Shown: positions 1 to 9,696, counted from the stretch's first letter. The stretch: 64,000 bases of DNA from BOG-931 sp963781725 (GCA_963781725.1 CAWAGV010000002.1:682001-746000), one strand, 5' to 3'. A program made the numbers and translations. The notes: generated from the letters alone by a model not told the origin.

Positions 1-40
1 GGATCACCTCGAGCGTGACCGGGTCGAGGCGATTGCGCAT
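1..40 (-). CDS. Hydantoinase B/oxoprolinase N-terminus, cut by window start
   Basis: Reading leftward from an ATG at position 40, the first residues are MRNRLDPVTLEVI, which matches the usual start of HyuB-type hydantoinase/oxoprolinase subunits (DPVTLEVI). Only 13 codons lie inside the window. It directly follows the broken hyuA-type gene, the usual A-B order of ATP-dependent hydantoinase or 5-oxoprolinase-like pairs. Whether the rest is intact cannot be seen. Confidence 0.6.
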   Translation of the reverse strand, partial: MRNRLDPVTLEVI

Positions 41-2116
41 GTCCGGTTGAGCTGACTCTGGATGTTCACTGCAGCCCCCACCTGGATGATGATTTCCCCG
101 GTTTTCGAAACTGGCGCGATCGCCCGCAAACATGACGGTCGTCGAGCCGTATTCCTCGATCAGCGCCGGGCCTTCGATCTCCGTCCCGCCGGCAAGCGTG
201 TCGCGCGAATAGACCGGGCAATCCTCGAACTGATCGGCGCTTTCGAGACAGACTTTGCGAATGTCGCGCGGCTTCGGCGCCGCTCCCGAGGCCACGCCGG
301 CATCTTCAACTTCTGCCGGATGCCGCGCGCCGAGAGGCGGATGTTGACCATCTCCAGCGGCTCGTTCGGGGCGGCGTGACCGAAACTGCGATCGTGAATG
401 GAGTCGAAGCGGTCGCGGATCGTCTTCAGGTCGCCCGCCGCGATCTCCTCCGCGGAGACCGGCACCTTGATGGCGAACTCCTGGCCCTCGTAGCGAAGGT
501 CGAGAAAACGTTGGAAGCTCATCGCCTCGTCGCTGACACGTTCGGCCGCGAGCATCTGCCCCCTTCGTCGATCATGTCGGCGAAGATCTTCTCAGCTCGC
601 TCGAAATTCAGCTTCGGGAAGCTGCGACGAGTTGGGTGCGCACATAGTCATGCCGGATGTCGCTCATCAGCATGCCGAACGCGGAGAAATGCGATGGCAG
701 CACCGGAATGATGACGGTCGGGAATATGAAGCTGGCGCGCGATCGCCACCGCGTGGATGGGCCTGCGCCGCCCATGCCGACCATGACGAAGTCGCGCGGG
801 TCGAAGCCGCGCTCGACCGAGACGCCGCGGACCGCGAGCGACATCTTGGCGATCGCGATCTCGACAATGCTGAGCGCGGTCGCCACCGCATCCATCCCCA
901 GCGGCTTGCCAAATTCCCTGCCGCGGCCAGCGCCGCGTCGCGATCGAGCTGCATTTCACCGCCCAGGAAGCTGTCGGTGCCGATGCGGCCGAGGATGACA
1001 TTGGCGTCGGTGACTGTCAGCTTGGTGCCGCCGCGGCCGATAGCAGATCGGGCCCGGATGCGGCGCCGGCGCTGTGCGGGCCGACTTTGAGCGCGCCGAC
1101 CTCATCGATCCAGGCAATGCTGCCGCCGCCGGTGCCGACCTCCACGATATCGACCACCGGCATCATCGCCGGATGACCGCTCGCGTATCCGCCGATGTAG
1201 TAGCCTTCCGCGACCGAAGGCTCGCGGCCGTGGACCAGGCTCGTTTTGGCGGTGGTGCCGCCCATGTCGAACGCGATGGAGTTTTCGTAGCCAAGATTGC
1301 TGCTGATCTGGGCCGCGGCGATCACGCCGCCGACCGGGCCGGATTCCATCATCGCGACCGGCACGTTCTTGGCGGTATCGGCCGACATCAGGCCGCCATT
1401 CGACTGCATGATCAGCAGGCGTCCGCCAAAGCCGTCATTCTCCAGGAGCGTTTCCAGATTGCTGATGTATTTGCTGGTGCGCGGCCCGATATAGGCGTTC
1501 AGCACGGTGGTGGAGATGCGCTCATATTCGCCTGATTTCCGCGAGATTTCGTGCGACGTGGTGATGAATTTCGACCGTCGAGCTCGCGAAGGATGTCGGC
1601 CATGCGCCGTTCGTCGGTCGGGTCCTGATAGGAGTGAAGAAAGCAGATCGCGATCGCTTCGACGTTCGTTTGCGAGGACCTGCTTGGCGACTTCCTTGGC
1701 TTGCGCCTCGTCGAACGGAACAAGCGCCTCGCCCCAGGCCGTGGTGCGCTGGTTGACCTCGAAGGTGAGGCTCGGCGGAGCGCAGCGGCTCGGCGCGCTG
1801 GAACAGGATGTTATAGGATTCCGGCCGGTTGCCGCGGGCGATCTGATAGACGTCGCGTGTGCCGCGCGTCACGATCAGCGCCGTGCGCGCGCCGGTGCGT
1901 TCGATCGCGGTGTTGATGGCGACCGTCGAGCCATGGACGAAGCTCTCGACCTGTTCAGATCGAGGGTGGCCTTGTGTACGCCGTCCAGCACGCCGGTCGC
2001 GAAATCGGGCGGAGTCGAAAGGCACTTCGCCTGATGGATCTCTCCGGTATCGGCATCGAAAGCCAGGAGGTCCGTGAATGTCCCCCCGATATCGACGGCG
2101 ACGCTAAGTTTTTCAA
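41..2116 (-). pseudogene. Hydantoinase/oxoprolinase subunit A, interrupted by many frame changes
   Basis: The pieces together give a near full-length HyuA-type protein (ATP-dependent hydrolysis of cyclic amides such as hydantoins or 5-oxoproline, with HyuB as partner). Recognisable parts in order are the N-terminal phosphate-binding motif AVDIGGTFTDLL (near 2095), HGSTVAINTAIERTGA (near 1910), the central block with QSNGGLMSA and FDMGGTTAKTSL (1200-1420), and VMVGMGGAGP followed by PVLPSHFSAFGMLMSD (near 660-800). I count eight or more frame changes between them, some only about 50 bases apart, but almost no in-frame stops. This may be a young pseudogene or local sequence error. An AGGAAGG ribosome site lies at 2124-2130. 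It is downstream of a broken Bug receptor gene and upstream of a HyuB start, which suggests one former operon. Confidence 0.8.
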
Positions 2117-3110
2117 AAGCAATCCTTCCTTTTCGCGAGATGTTGGCGCGGCGCGCGGCGGCGGTGAAATCGGTGATTTCCTTCGCGAGGATTTTGCGCA
2201 GCTCGGCCGGCGTGGTGGCGACCGGATCGATGCCGAACGCCTCCCATTTCTTCTTCACGCTGGCTGCATCAGGATCGCTGATCGCGTGGTTTAGTTTGGT
2301 GATGATCGGGGAGGGGGTCTTCCGGCGCAAGCATGGCCGTCCAGGTCGTCTGCTCGATGTCGGGGAAACCTGCCTCGGCCGCGGTCGGCACATTGGGAAA
2401 GTCCGGCAAGCGGCTGAGCCGGCACCGCGAGTGGATCAGCTTGCCGTCGCGCACCAGGCGACGACGCGCCGATCGGCGAAATGGCATACTGCACCCGTCC
2501 CGCAATGATCTCGGTCAGCGCCTCCGGGGGGCCTTTGAAGGGGACGTGCTGCGCTTCGATGCCGACGGCGTCGTTGAACATCGCCGCACTGAAATGCATG
2601 AAGCTGCCGCCCCCGAGGGGAGAATAATTCAGGCTTTCGGCTGCGCTTTTGCGAGCGCCACAAAATCCTTCAGTGTTTTCACGCCGAGCGACGGCGCTAC
2701 CAAAATCCACTTCGGGGCCGACGAGGTCATCGTGATGGGCGCGAAGTCGTTCAACGCATCGTAGGCAGGACGCGGGTTGATCGCAGGCGCGACCGCGTGG
2801 GCGTTGGTGATGGACATCAGCGTGTAGCCGTCCGGTGCGGCATCGCGACATATTGCGCCGCAATGGCGCTGCCGGCGCCAGGACGATTCTCAACCACCAC
2901 CGGCTGCTTCCACAGCTCGCGCAGGCTCTGCGCGAGCACGCGCGCCGTGACGTCCGGAGCGCCGCCCGGCGTGAACCCGACCACGATGCGGATCACCCTA
3001 TTCGGATAATGGGCAACATCATCAGCAAACACGACGGCCGCCATCGGGACGCAGAGACCGGCGGCCAATGCAATGGGTCTTATTTTATAGCGCCAGTCCC
3101 TTGTACGCAT
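2117..3110 (-). pseudogene. Bug/TctC-family periplasmic receptor, frame-disrupted
   Basis: Segments in three frames rebuild a tripartite tricarboxylate receptor (Bug) of about 330 residues. They are a signal peptide (IRPIALAAGLCVPMAAVVFA), then YPNRVIRIVVGFTPGGAPDV, VVENRPGAGSA, NDFAPITM, HVPFKGPPEAL, FPNVPTAAEAGFPD, and a C-terminal block ending near 2130. At least four frame changes separate them. The chosen ATG is 3110. The family binds small carboxylates or related acids in the periplasm. Position suggests it was the first gene of a receptor-hyuA-hyuB operon. A 17-bp palindrome covers the start codon (3102-3118), and the same motif precedes the neighbouring units. Confidence 0.8.
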
Positions 3111-3118
3111 TGCGCACA
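3102..3118. promoter_or_regulatory. Candidate IclR operator, copy 1
   Basis: TGTACGCATTGCGCACA is an imperfect palindrome (arms TGTACG and CGCACA, 5-base spacer) and differs by one arm base from the perfect copy at 5237-5253. It overlaps the start codon of the leftward Bug pseudogene, in the divergent gap shared with the rightward Bug gene. The role as an operator for the IclR regulator at 4383 is inferred. Confidence 0.5.
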
Positions 3119-3233
3119 CATTTCTCCGCCCTGTTTCGTTGCGAGTTAGTTGATGGTTACCAACGATGTCAATGGCAAACACGCCGCACCTTGACAGCGC
3201 GCGGCAGCCGACTTCAGACTGAATTCAAAATAC

Positions 3234-3250
3234 CGTGCGCTATACGCACA
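3234..3250. promoter_or_regulatory. Candidate IclR operator, copy 2
   Basis: CGTGCGCTATACGCACA has the inner arms GTGCG and CGCAC with the same 5-base spacer as the other two copies. It lies about 65 bases upstream of the intact rightward Bug gene (ATG at 3315). A TTGACA hexamer is present at 3191-3196 but I cannot assign a convincing -10 box. Confidence 0.5.
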
Positions 3251-3314
3251 ATGTCTCGTCGACACGCCGATCAGCTGCGGCGATTCGATGTCGCGACGGA
3301 GCGAGGGAGGAGTC

Positions 3315-4301
3315 ATGGGCAATTTTACGCGGCGCGATTTTGCACGCTTCGCGCTATGCGCCTCTTCAGTAACGCTAGGACTCACGAGGCCCCATCCTGC
3401 ACATGCGGAAGCCTGGCCGGCCCGCCCTGTTGCTGTCGTCGTGCCCTATCCTCCCGGCGGCATTGCCGATCCTGAAGCCCGGATAATATGCGACGCGTTG
3501 TTGGCCGAGCTGGGTCAACCTTTTGTCGTGCAGAACAAAGGTGGCGCTGCCGGAGCGATCGCAACCGAATACGTCGCCCATGCGCAGCCCGATGGCTATA
3601 CGCTTTTGTTCGCCACCTCGGCCCAAACCACAATCCTGCCGCTGACTCAGCAGGTCCCTTACACACTGAGCGACCTGGCCCCGATCGGTGCCGTAGCTGA
3701 AGGACCGATGGTTCTCGGCATTGCAAGCGGATTGCCGGCCGAAAACTTAAAAGATTTTATCGCCCTGATTGCCGCCAATCCCGGCAAGTATAGCTACGGA
3801 TCAGGCGGTATTGGTTCTGTCGGCCACTTGGTCAGCGCTGCCTTCGTGAACAAAACGAACTTGGACATGGTGCATGTGCCGTACCATGGCGGCGGCCCGG
3901 CGATCCTCGATCTCATTGCTGGCCGGATGGCGATGTATTTTGGCAATGCGGGCGAACTCATGCCGCATCGGAATGACGAGCACATCCGACTGATTGCAGT
4001 TTCAAGCGAGCGGCGGATGAGCCAAATGCCGGACGTGCCCGCGATTGCCGAATTGTTGCCTGGCTTTCATATGGCTGCGTGGCGCGGCTTGATGGCGCCT
4101 GCCGGCACCCCGCAGCCGATTATCGACAGAGTGAACACCGTCATTCGCCGCGTTTCGCGGGATCCGGCGGTCATTGAAAAGATTTCCAATCTCGGCGACG
4201 AGGTCCTCACAACAACGCCCGCGCAGCACGGCGCGCTCATTGCCGATGAACAGAACACGTATGCAGCTGCAATCAAAGACGCAGGACTGAAACGGGAGTA
4301 A
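3315..4301 (+). CDS. Bug/TctC-family tripartite tricarboxylate receptor, intact
   Basis: A periplasmic binding protein of 328 residues. The start at 3315 is preceded by GAGGGAGGAG, and translation from the upstream in-frame ATG at 3288 would add nine residues ahead of the export signal. The N-terminus has a Tat-like pair of arginines (FTRRDFARFALCAS) followed by a cleavage-like AHAEAWPARP. Typical Bug blocks are present: RPVAVVVPYPPGGIADP, FVVQNKGGAAGA, YVAHAQPDGYTLLFA, HVPYHGGGPAI, MPDVPAIAELLPGF. No TctA/TctB membrane subunits are nearby, so it is an orphan receptor. It probably shares control with the IclR gene immediately downstream (81-base gap). The ligand is unknown. Confidence 0.9.
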   Translation: MGNFTRRDFARFALCASSVTLGLTRPHPAHAEAWPARPVAVVVPYPPGGIADPEARIICDALLAELGQPFVVQNKGGAAGAIATEYVAHAQPDGYTLLFATSAQTTILPLTQQVPYTLSDLAPIGAVAEGPMVLGIASGLPAENLKDFIALIAANPGKYSYGSGGIGSVGHLVSAAFVNKTNLDMVHVPYHGGGPAILDLIAGRMAMYFGNAGELMPHRNDEHIRLIAVSSERRMSQMPDVPAIAELLPGFHMAAWRGLMAPAGTPQPIIDRVNTVIRRVSRDPAVIEKISNLGDEVLTTTPAQHGALIADEQNTYAAAIKDAGLKRE

Positions 4302-4382
4302 CCAACGATCCCGTTGTCTACCCTGACGATCTCTGAATGCATAACCACGCGGCAAGCCCACCACGGCTTCTGGAGTTGATTG

Positions 4383-5174
4383 ATGTGTGCGGCACGCACA
4401 AGGGAGGCGAACGCAGCAAGGAGCGGCGACAGGGATCTCGTCGCCGGTCTGGCCAACGGCTTGCGTGCCATTGAAGCCTTTTCCTTCCAGCATAAACTCA
4501 TGACCGTCGCCGACGTGGCGCGCCAAACCGGCTTCACGCGCGCCGCGACGAGGCGATATCTGCTTACCCTCAGGGCAGCCGGTTATGCAGAGTTCGATGG
4601 CAAGCGATTTCAGTTGACCTCGCGCGTCCTAAGGCTTGGCCACGCCTACATTTCCTCGGTGCCGTTACCTCAGATCGCGCAGCCCATCGTCGAGGAACTT
4701 GGCCATAAGACCGATGAATCGATTGCCTTCTCGATGCTGGAAGGTACCGAATCTCTGACCATCGCCTCGTCCGCGCCGCGGCGGATTGTGGGAATTTTCA
4801 CCCGAGTCGGCACTCACCTACCGGCGCTCTCGACATCGACTGGCAGGGTCGTTCTGGCCGGCCGCAGCGACGAGTTCATCGAACAATTGTTGCGCACAAC
4901 GCCGATCGAGAAGCGCACCGACAAAACGAAAACTTCCCCGGCCGAAATATGGGAAGAAATTCGCCGTATCCGCAAACTGGGCTATGGGCTAAATGACGAG
5001 GAGGTAGAGGTTGGCCTGCGCGTCATCGCCGTCCCTGTATGCAATGGCGCAGGAACGACTGTGGCGTCGCTTTGCGTCAGCACATATGCCGGCCGTTACA
5101 AGATCGATCAGTTGAAGCGAAAATTTCTGCACGATTTGCTCGATGCCAGCGACCGCCTACGCAAATTGATTTGA
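4383..5174 (+). CDS. IclR-family transcriptional regulator
   Basis: A 263-residue DNA-binding regulator. Residues about 20-80 hold the winged helix-turn-helix (ANGLRAIEAF, TVADVARQTGFTRAATRRYL), followed by the IclR effector domain with the family signature LGHAYISS, RVGTHLPALSTSTGRVVLAG and GLNDEEVEVGLRVIAVPV. It is closest in style to PcaR/PobR regulators of aromatic-acid catabolism. ATG 4383 was chosen. A TTG codon at 4380 lies directly before it. The gene sits between a Bug receptor and a broken amidohydrolase, and three matching palindromes in front of the surrounding units make a local autogenous or cluster regulator plausible. The inducer is not known. Confidence 0.92.
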   Translation: MCAARTREANAARSGDRDLVAGLANGLRAIEAFSFQHKLMTVADVARQTGFTRAATRRYLLTLRAAGYAEFDGKRFQLTSRVLRLGHAYISSVPLPQIAQPIVEELGHKTDESIAFSMLEGTESLTIASSAPRRIVGIFTRVGTHLPALSTSTGRVVLAGRSDEFIEQLLRTTPIEKRTDKTKTSPAEIWEEIRRIRKLGYGLNDEEVEVGLRVIAVPVCNGAGTTVASLCVSTYAGRYKIDQLKRKFLHDLLDASDRLRKLI

Positions 5175-5236
5175 CACCATCCACTGCTCGCACATTGCGC
5201 AAAGCTGAGCGCTATGTTATTGTTATTTCATGGTTT

Positions 5237-5253
5237 TGTGCGCCTTGCGCACA
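5237..5253. promoter_or_regulatory. Candidate IclR operator, copy 3 (perfect palindrome)
   Basis: TGTGCGCCTTGCGCACA has perfect six-base arms (TGTGCG and CGCACA) around CCTTG. It lies 41 bases upstream of the amidohydrolase start at 5295. Additional TTGCGCA half-site-like text occurs near 5194. Together with the copies at 3102 and 3234 it suggests one regulator for all three transcription units. Confidence 0.55.
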
Positions 5254-5294
5254 CGCCGTGAGACCTGCCGTCCGCCGAACCCAGGAGCGCTTCA

Positions 5295-6335
5295 ATGAAA
5301 ATCCTCAACTGCCATGTCCACTGGTTGCCGCGCTCGGTGTTTGAGGATTTGTGCAAGCGCAAGAAGCGGATACCCGCGTGCCGAGCGCAACAGCGTCGGC
5401 GGTTACAATCTCTATGCAACCTACGGAAATGTCGGTGTCGGCGGTTGGGGCCGTAACGTCTGGTTCGATCTCGACGATCATCTTCGTCATATGGACGCGA
5501 CCGGACACGAGATCGACTTCATTTGCTCGCTTGGTCCGTTCGGGACGTTTTTCTCCGAGATTCCGCTCGCTGACGGGGTTTACTATTCGCAGATGTATAA
5601 CGACGAGATGGCCGCCGCACAGCGCAAGCACGCCGGGCGCGTGTGGGCGAGCGGTGTCGTCCCGCTGCAGGACACCAAAGCGGCAATCGACGAACTCGAC
5701 CGCATGGTCAACAAGCTCGGCCTGATCGGTGTCAACATTCCGGGCTCGCATCGGCAAGGACAGCAGGATCGATCATCCCCGACTCGAACCTTTCTATGAT
5801 CGTATCGAGCAGCTCGGCGTGCCTCTTTTCATTCACCCGACCGACAACAACTTCATCGAGATGTTCGACGGATTATGAGGGCGCGCTGCATCTCGCACTC
5901 GGGACGCACGTTCGACGTAAGCCTCACCGCGGCTGCGGCTCGATCCTCTCGGGCATCGTCGAGCGGCACCCGAAGCTGAAGATTTTCATGTCGCACACCG
6001 GCGGCGCCCTGCCCTATCAGGCCGGCCGCTTAGACAAGAGCTGCGAGGCAGCGAAGCTGCCGAAAGATCCCAGCGTCTACCTGAAGACGTTCTACACAGA
6101 CACCGTGTCGCCACATGCGCTCGGCATTAAGTGGGCAATCGAGTTCTTCGGCATTGATCACATCATGTTCGGCGACGATTACCCATGCTGGAAGACCGAA
6201 GCCGCGATTCAGGTCGTTCAGGAGCTGGGCTTGTCGAAGTCCGACCAAGAGAAAATCTTCGGCCTGAATGCCCGGCGCTTCTTCAAGCTGCCGGCTCCGG
6301 TTGTCCAACAGGTGAAGGAGCCTGCCTTCGCGTAA
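5295..6335 (+). pseudogene. Amidohydrolase family 2 (ACMSD-like), frame-disrupted
   Basis: The gene starts MKILNCHVHWLPRSVF and ends near 6335. The parts match the metal-dependent amidohydrolase-2/ACMSD group (decarboxylases and hydrolases acting on aromatic-derived acids): HVHW metal motif, GHEIDFICSLGPFGTFF, GRVWASGVVPLQDTKAAI, FIHPTDNN (third frame, near 5835), KIFMSHTGGALPYQAGRLD and the metal aspartate region DHIMFGDDYPCW. Frame changes occur near 5385, 5755 and 5875. No in-frame stop interrupts the individual segments. A Bug receptor pseudogene follows closely, so both were likely one transcript under the palindrome at 5237. Confidence 0.8.
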
Positions 6336-6361
6336 GTGCGAGGAGTAAACGGACAGGCTGC

Positions 6362-7354
6362 TTGTGGAGACTTCGAGTTACGATTGCGCTGCTGGCGTTA
6401 TTGGTCTGCGGCGTGTTGCAAACTGAAGTCGACTACGCCGCAGGGCAAACATCGCCTTCATTCTGGCCGTCTGCGGGTGTTAGTATCGTTGCCAGCACGC
6501 CGGTCGGGAGCCGCCAAGACATCGCCACGCGGCTGGTCGCAGATGCGCTGAGTACCGCAACCGGGCAGCCGTTTACTGTTGAGAACCGGCCGGGCGGCAA
6601 CGGTATCCTCGCCACACGCGACGTGGCGCGAGCCAAGCCCGACGGCCAAACTCTCCTCAGCTCCGGCAACAGCCCGATTGCCGCCAATCCATTTCTTTTC
6701 AAGTCGCTGCCTTACGCTCCGGCGAAGGACTTCACCGCGATCGCCATGATCACGGACGGCAATCCGTTGGTGTTGGCCGTGAATGCCAGTCTTCCCATAC
6801 ACGATCTCAACGAATACGTGGCTTACGCAAAAGCGCCGTCCCGGTCAGATTAGCAACGCCGGCTTCGGTCAGCTCTCCTGGATCATCGGCAGCGTGCTGG
6901 ACAAGGCGGCAGGCATTGAGACCTTGCAGGTTCGGTATAACAGCCTCGCCCCCTCACTGACCGACACGATCGAGGGCCGCACCACGACCACCATTACAAC
7001 ACTGGATTCGGTCCTGCCCTACGTAGAAACCAACAAACTCAGGCTTATCGCTACAATGGGCCACGAGCGATTCCCGACCATTCCGGACGTGCCGGCGATC
7101 GAAGAGGGCTATGCAGGCATCGCGATGGAGGGGTGGTTCGTATTACTCGGTCCCGCCGGACTGCCTGCCGAGATCGTGGAACGAACAAACTCCATAACAA
7201 ACACTTACTTGCGCAAACCGGACGTGCAAAAGCGCCTGCTCGCACTCGGTTCGGTGGTCCACGGAGACAGACGCCTCGGCAGGCGGAGACTCCATGCGTG
7301 CGGACTGCTCGTTGGGGCAAGATCCTTGCCAGCCTGGGCATTGAGCCGCAATAA
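6362..7354 (+). pseudogene. Bug/TctC-family receptor, frame-disrupted
   Basis: The first segment (6362-6850) carries a hydrophobic leader (VTIALLALLVCGVLQT) and Bug blocks FTVENRPGGNGIL and RAKPDGQTLLSS. The second frame gives NAGFGQLSWIIGSVLD, FPTIPDVPAIEEGYAGI and WFVLLGPAGLPAEIVE. A third frame supplies the C-terminal ARWGKILASLGIEPQ ending at 7354. So two frame changes, near 6840 and 7245. The exact start is uncertain: TTG 6362 lies about 16 bases after GAGGAG. It appears to be the downstream partner of the broken amidohydrolase. Confidence 0.75.
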
Positions 7355-7664
7355 AGTCGGCTTTAGCCAGCAGCGCTGTGTTAGTGGCGCCACGGGGCGG
7401 AATCGGCAGTTTAAGTCGCGGCGCGCGCATTACATCCGATAACAACGATTATCGGATGCAATCGGTACGCATGGACCAATCGCTCGGATTCTGCCCAAGT
7501 AAATACAGTAATGATGCCCGGTGCGCATTACTGCCCGGCTGCGCGTTCGCATTAACGTCCGCTTTGGGCATTATGCCCGCCAACCCCAAGCGCCTTTTTG
7601 CACCAGCGTCCGGTAGCGCATTGGCGCCCGATGTAACCCTTCTAACTAATGCATTTATGTCCGG
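7355..7664. other. Gene-free stretch at the edge of the integrated element
   Basis: No convincing gene is seen here. The stretch holds a perfect inverted repeat (7433-7458) and a second short palindrome GGGCATTATGCCC near 7567. It separates the broken catabolic genes from the leftward DUF3987 gene of the integrated element. I looked for a copy of the tRNA-Leu 3' end as an attachment site and did not recognise one. Confidence 0.5.
7433..7458. repeat. Perfect 10-bp inverted repeat
   Basis: CATCCGATAA (7433-7442) and TTATCGGATG (7449-7458) form a perfect dyad with a 6-base spacer CAACGA. It could be an operator or a recombination-associated site. There is no T-run to support a terminator. Confidence 0.7.
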
Positions 7665-9254
7665 TTACCCCTCGCTCCAAAGTGCAGGATTGACGCGCCA
7701 GCGACGCGCTCGCCGGCCGGGGCCGCTTTTCTGAGTTTTGGTCTCGTAAATCCAGCCGGCGCGGGCCAAGCCTTCGATGAGCTTTTGCGTCTGCTGGGCA
7801 TCGAGATGCTGAGCCAGCGCGTCCCGCCGAACTTCCTCCGGTGATAACGTGGAGCGACGCTCCGCGCGCGCCCACCTGAGCACGCGCCGCGCATTTGCGT
7901 GCTGATCAGTGAGTCCAATCTGACGGAGCGCGGCGCGCGCGTGCGGGTAAAAATAGTCGCGCCAAAGCCGGATCGCTGAGTTAATATATCCGGCATCGAT
8001 CTGCCGCGGCTCTTCCACTTGGCCGGCCATTGCCCAGTCGAGCCAACACAGGGTGCCGGCTAGCCGAAGCACTTGTCCCGGGCCTTTCGCAAACCATTCC
8101 CGCTCCCGGCCGTCCAACGCTTTGCGCGCAAGGTACTCGTATTTCCTAAATTGATCGAAACCAGCAACTGCCTCCTCGGAAAGATGGATCGAACGCTTGA
8201 GCAAGTGGCCGTCCTCGACTTTGGCGAGATCGGCTAGGCGGGAGAGCGCGTTGTAAAATTCAGGGTCGACCTCGTCGACATCATTGGAGAGTTCGCGGTA
8301 GGAAGGTTCATCGGGCCATGCGTGGAGCATGCGTGCGTACATTCCGTCGCAATCACCCTTGAATGAGGCCGCGAGCTTGTCCGGCTGGAAGCCTCCTGTT
8401 ACGCCGACAAGCAGATGTTCGAGCTCAATTGCTGGCCGGCCCTGCCGCTCAACTATGTGCGGCTGCCCATTCCACGCCCGTAGCCAAAATTCTCGGTCGG
8501 AACCGTTTGAATAGCGCGCCATGTTTAAGAACAGCCCTGCCAGTTCATCGCAGATGACGGCAAGGCCGCCTGGCCGCGCCTGCAACAAACCTGCCAAGCG
8601 CTCTATGGTTACGTCGGTTACTGCAAGCCGGGGAACGATGAACTCACCAGGATCGATCGCCTCCCGCGGCATGTCTGGTCCTTTGCGTCCGTCAGCGACA
8701 GCGGCTTCAACTTCTTTCCGCCATTTCTTTGCCGCCGCCTTCGCGGTCTCTGCCCGCAGGTTGTGCGCCCGCTTTAGCTCCGCAATCCTGCCCTTCCGTT
8801 CGCGCTCGATTACGGCAAGCGCCCGCAAGGTGACATTGAGGCCAGGCGTTTTTCCGGCACCGCTAAATCCCACCACAGAAGTCCACAGAGCCATTACTTC
8901 AGACCAGCTGCGAGTGGCCTTGATGGGACGGCTGGCACCTACAAGCGTAGAGGCCACCGTCAAGAGTGGGACGAAAACGTGATCGGGCAGCACGCCAGCC
9001 CCACGTGCGGCTTCTTGCAGCCAACGGCGCCAGTCGGGGCTCAGGACATCAATCGGGAACTCCGGCAGACACCCGCGGCGATCATCGAGCAGCGACCAGT
9101 CCGGATCCGGCCACGAACGAATATCCTGAAACGATTTGTCAGTTCGGCCTCTATCATCTGGCACGACCTGATCCAACTCATGCTCCGGTCGATGATCATC
9201 ATCGCAGCTGAGTTCTGCGTCTCGCCGAGATTGAAGGTCGATCAAGCTGCTCAT
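7665..9254 (-). CDS. DUF3987-type P-loop protein of an integrated element
   Basis: A 529-residue protein. It resembles the DUF3987/YfjI group of phage, plasmid and satellite proteins, which are primase/helicase-associated or of unknown role. A Walker A-like GFSGAGKTPGLNV occurs near residue 115, then a charged helical region (RAETAKAAAKKWRKEVEAA), GGLAVICDELAGLF (Walker B-like) and WNGQPHIVERQG, and a C-terminal winged-helix-like segment ending GRRARRWRVNPALW. ATG 9254 overlaps the stop of the upstream gene (ATGA), which supports this start over the in-frame 9278 start. It is the last gene of the leftward element operon. DNA processing for the element is a plausible but unproven role. Confidence 0.75.
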   Translation of the reverse strand: MSSLIDLQSRRDAELSCDDDHRPEHELDQVVPDDRGRTDKSFQDIRSWPDPDWSLLDDRRGCLPEFPIDVLSPDWRRWLQEAARGAGVLPDHVFVPLLTVASTLVGASRPIKATRSWSEVMALWTSVVGFSGAGKTPGLNVTLRALAVIERERKGRIAELKRAHNLRAETAKAAAKKWRKEVEAAVADGRKGPDMPREAIDPGEFIVPRLAVTDVTIERLAGLLQARPGGLAVICDELAGLFLNMARYSNGSDREFWLRAWNGQPHIVERQGRPAIELEHLLVGVTGGFQPDKLAASFKGDCDGMYARMLHAWPDEPSYRELSNDVDEVDPEFYNALSRLADLAKVEDGHLLKRSIHLSEEAVAGFDQFRKYEYLARKALDGREREWFAKGPGQVLRLAGTLCWLDWAMAGQVEEPRQIDAGYINSAIRLWRDYFYPHARAALRQIGLTDQHANARRVLRWARAERRSTLSPEEVRRDALAQHLDAQQTQKLIEGLARAGWIYETKTQKSGPGRRARRWRVNPALWSEG

Positions 9255-9658
9255 GATGCGACCTCGACGTCGGGCCATGCAACAAGCCCGTGCTCCACCG
9301 CACGCTCAATAGCGAAGGCGGGTTCGTAAATGCCCGCTTCTACCGCGCGGGCAATGCCTACAAGCAAATCGAGATCAGATTGGATACGCCGGTAATCATC
9401 GCGCGCAACGCGATAGGCTTCGCGCAAGATCGCGAGAACGCGACACCGGTCGTCGTTAGCAGCGTTGCCTCCAGGACCGGTCAGCTCGGCAGCATCGTTG
9501 CAGCCAGCCTCGTTCTGGGAGGGCTGTGGGCTTGCACCAGCGAGATGTGGCGCATCTAACGGATGGTTACGCTCGAAATTGAAGAACTTGGCTGAAATTT
9601 TCGCCGGCGGTGGGGTTTTATCGTGGCCCGAAACTTTTGGATGCGGTACGTTGCGCAT
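9251..9658 (-). CDS. Hypothetical protein, element-encoded
   Basis: A 135-residue protein I do not recognise. The first half is proline- and asparagine-rich and looks disordered. The second half (RVLAILREAYRVARDDYRRI onward) is predicted helical and ends FAIERAVEHGLVAWPDVEVAS. The stop overlaps the ATG of the DUF3987 gene by four bases, so translation is likely coupled. Position between the excisionase-like gene and the DUF3987 protein marks it as part of the mobile element. Confidence 0.6.
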   Translation of the reverse strand: MRNVPHPKVSGHDKTPPPAKISAKFFNFERNHPLDAPHLAGASPQPSQNEAGCNDAAELTGPGGNAANDDRCRVLAILREAYRVARDDYRRIQSDLDLLVGIARAVEAGIYEPAFAIERAVEHGLVAWPDVEVAS

Positions 9659-9696
9659 CGTCGGTTATTCCTTCTTTTCCGGTTGGAATTTTCGAT

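Noticed and set aside
7378..7734. Rightward 118-codon frame at the element edge
   Set aside because: It crosses the end of the DUF3987 gene on the other strand and covers the 7433 dyad, without a ribosome site or protein-like composition.
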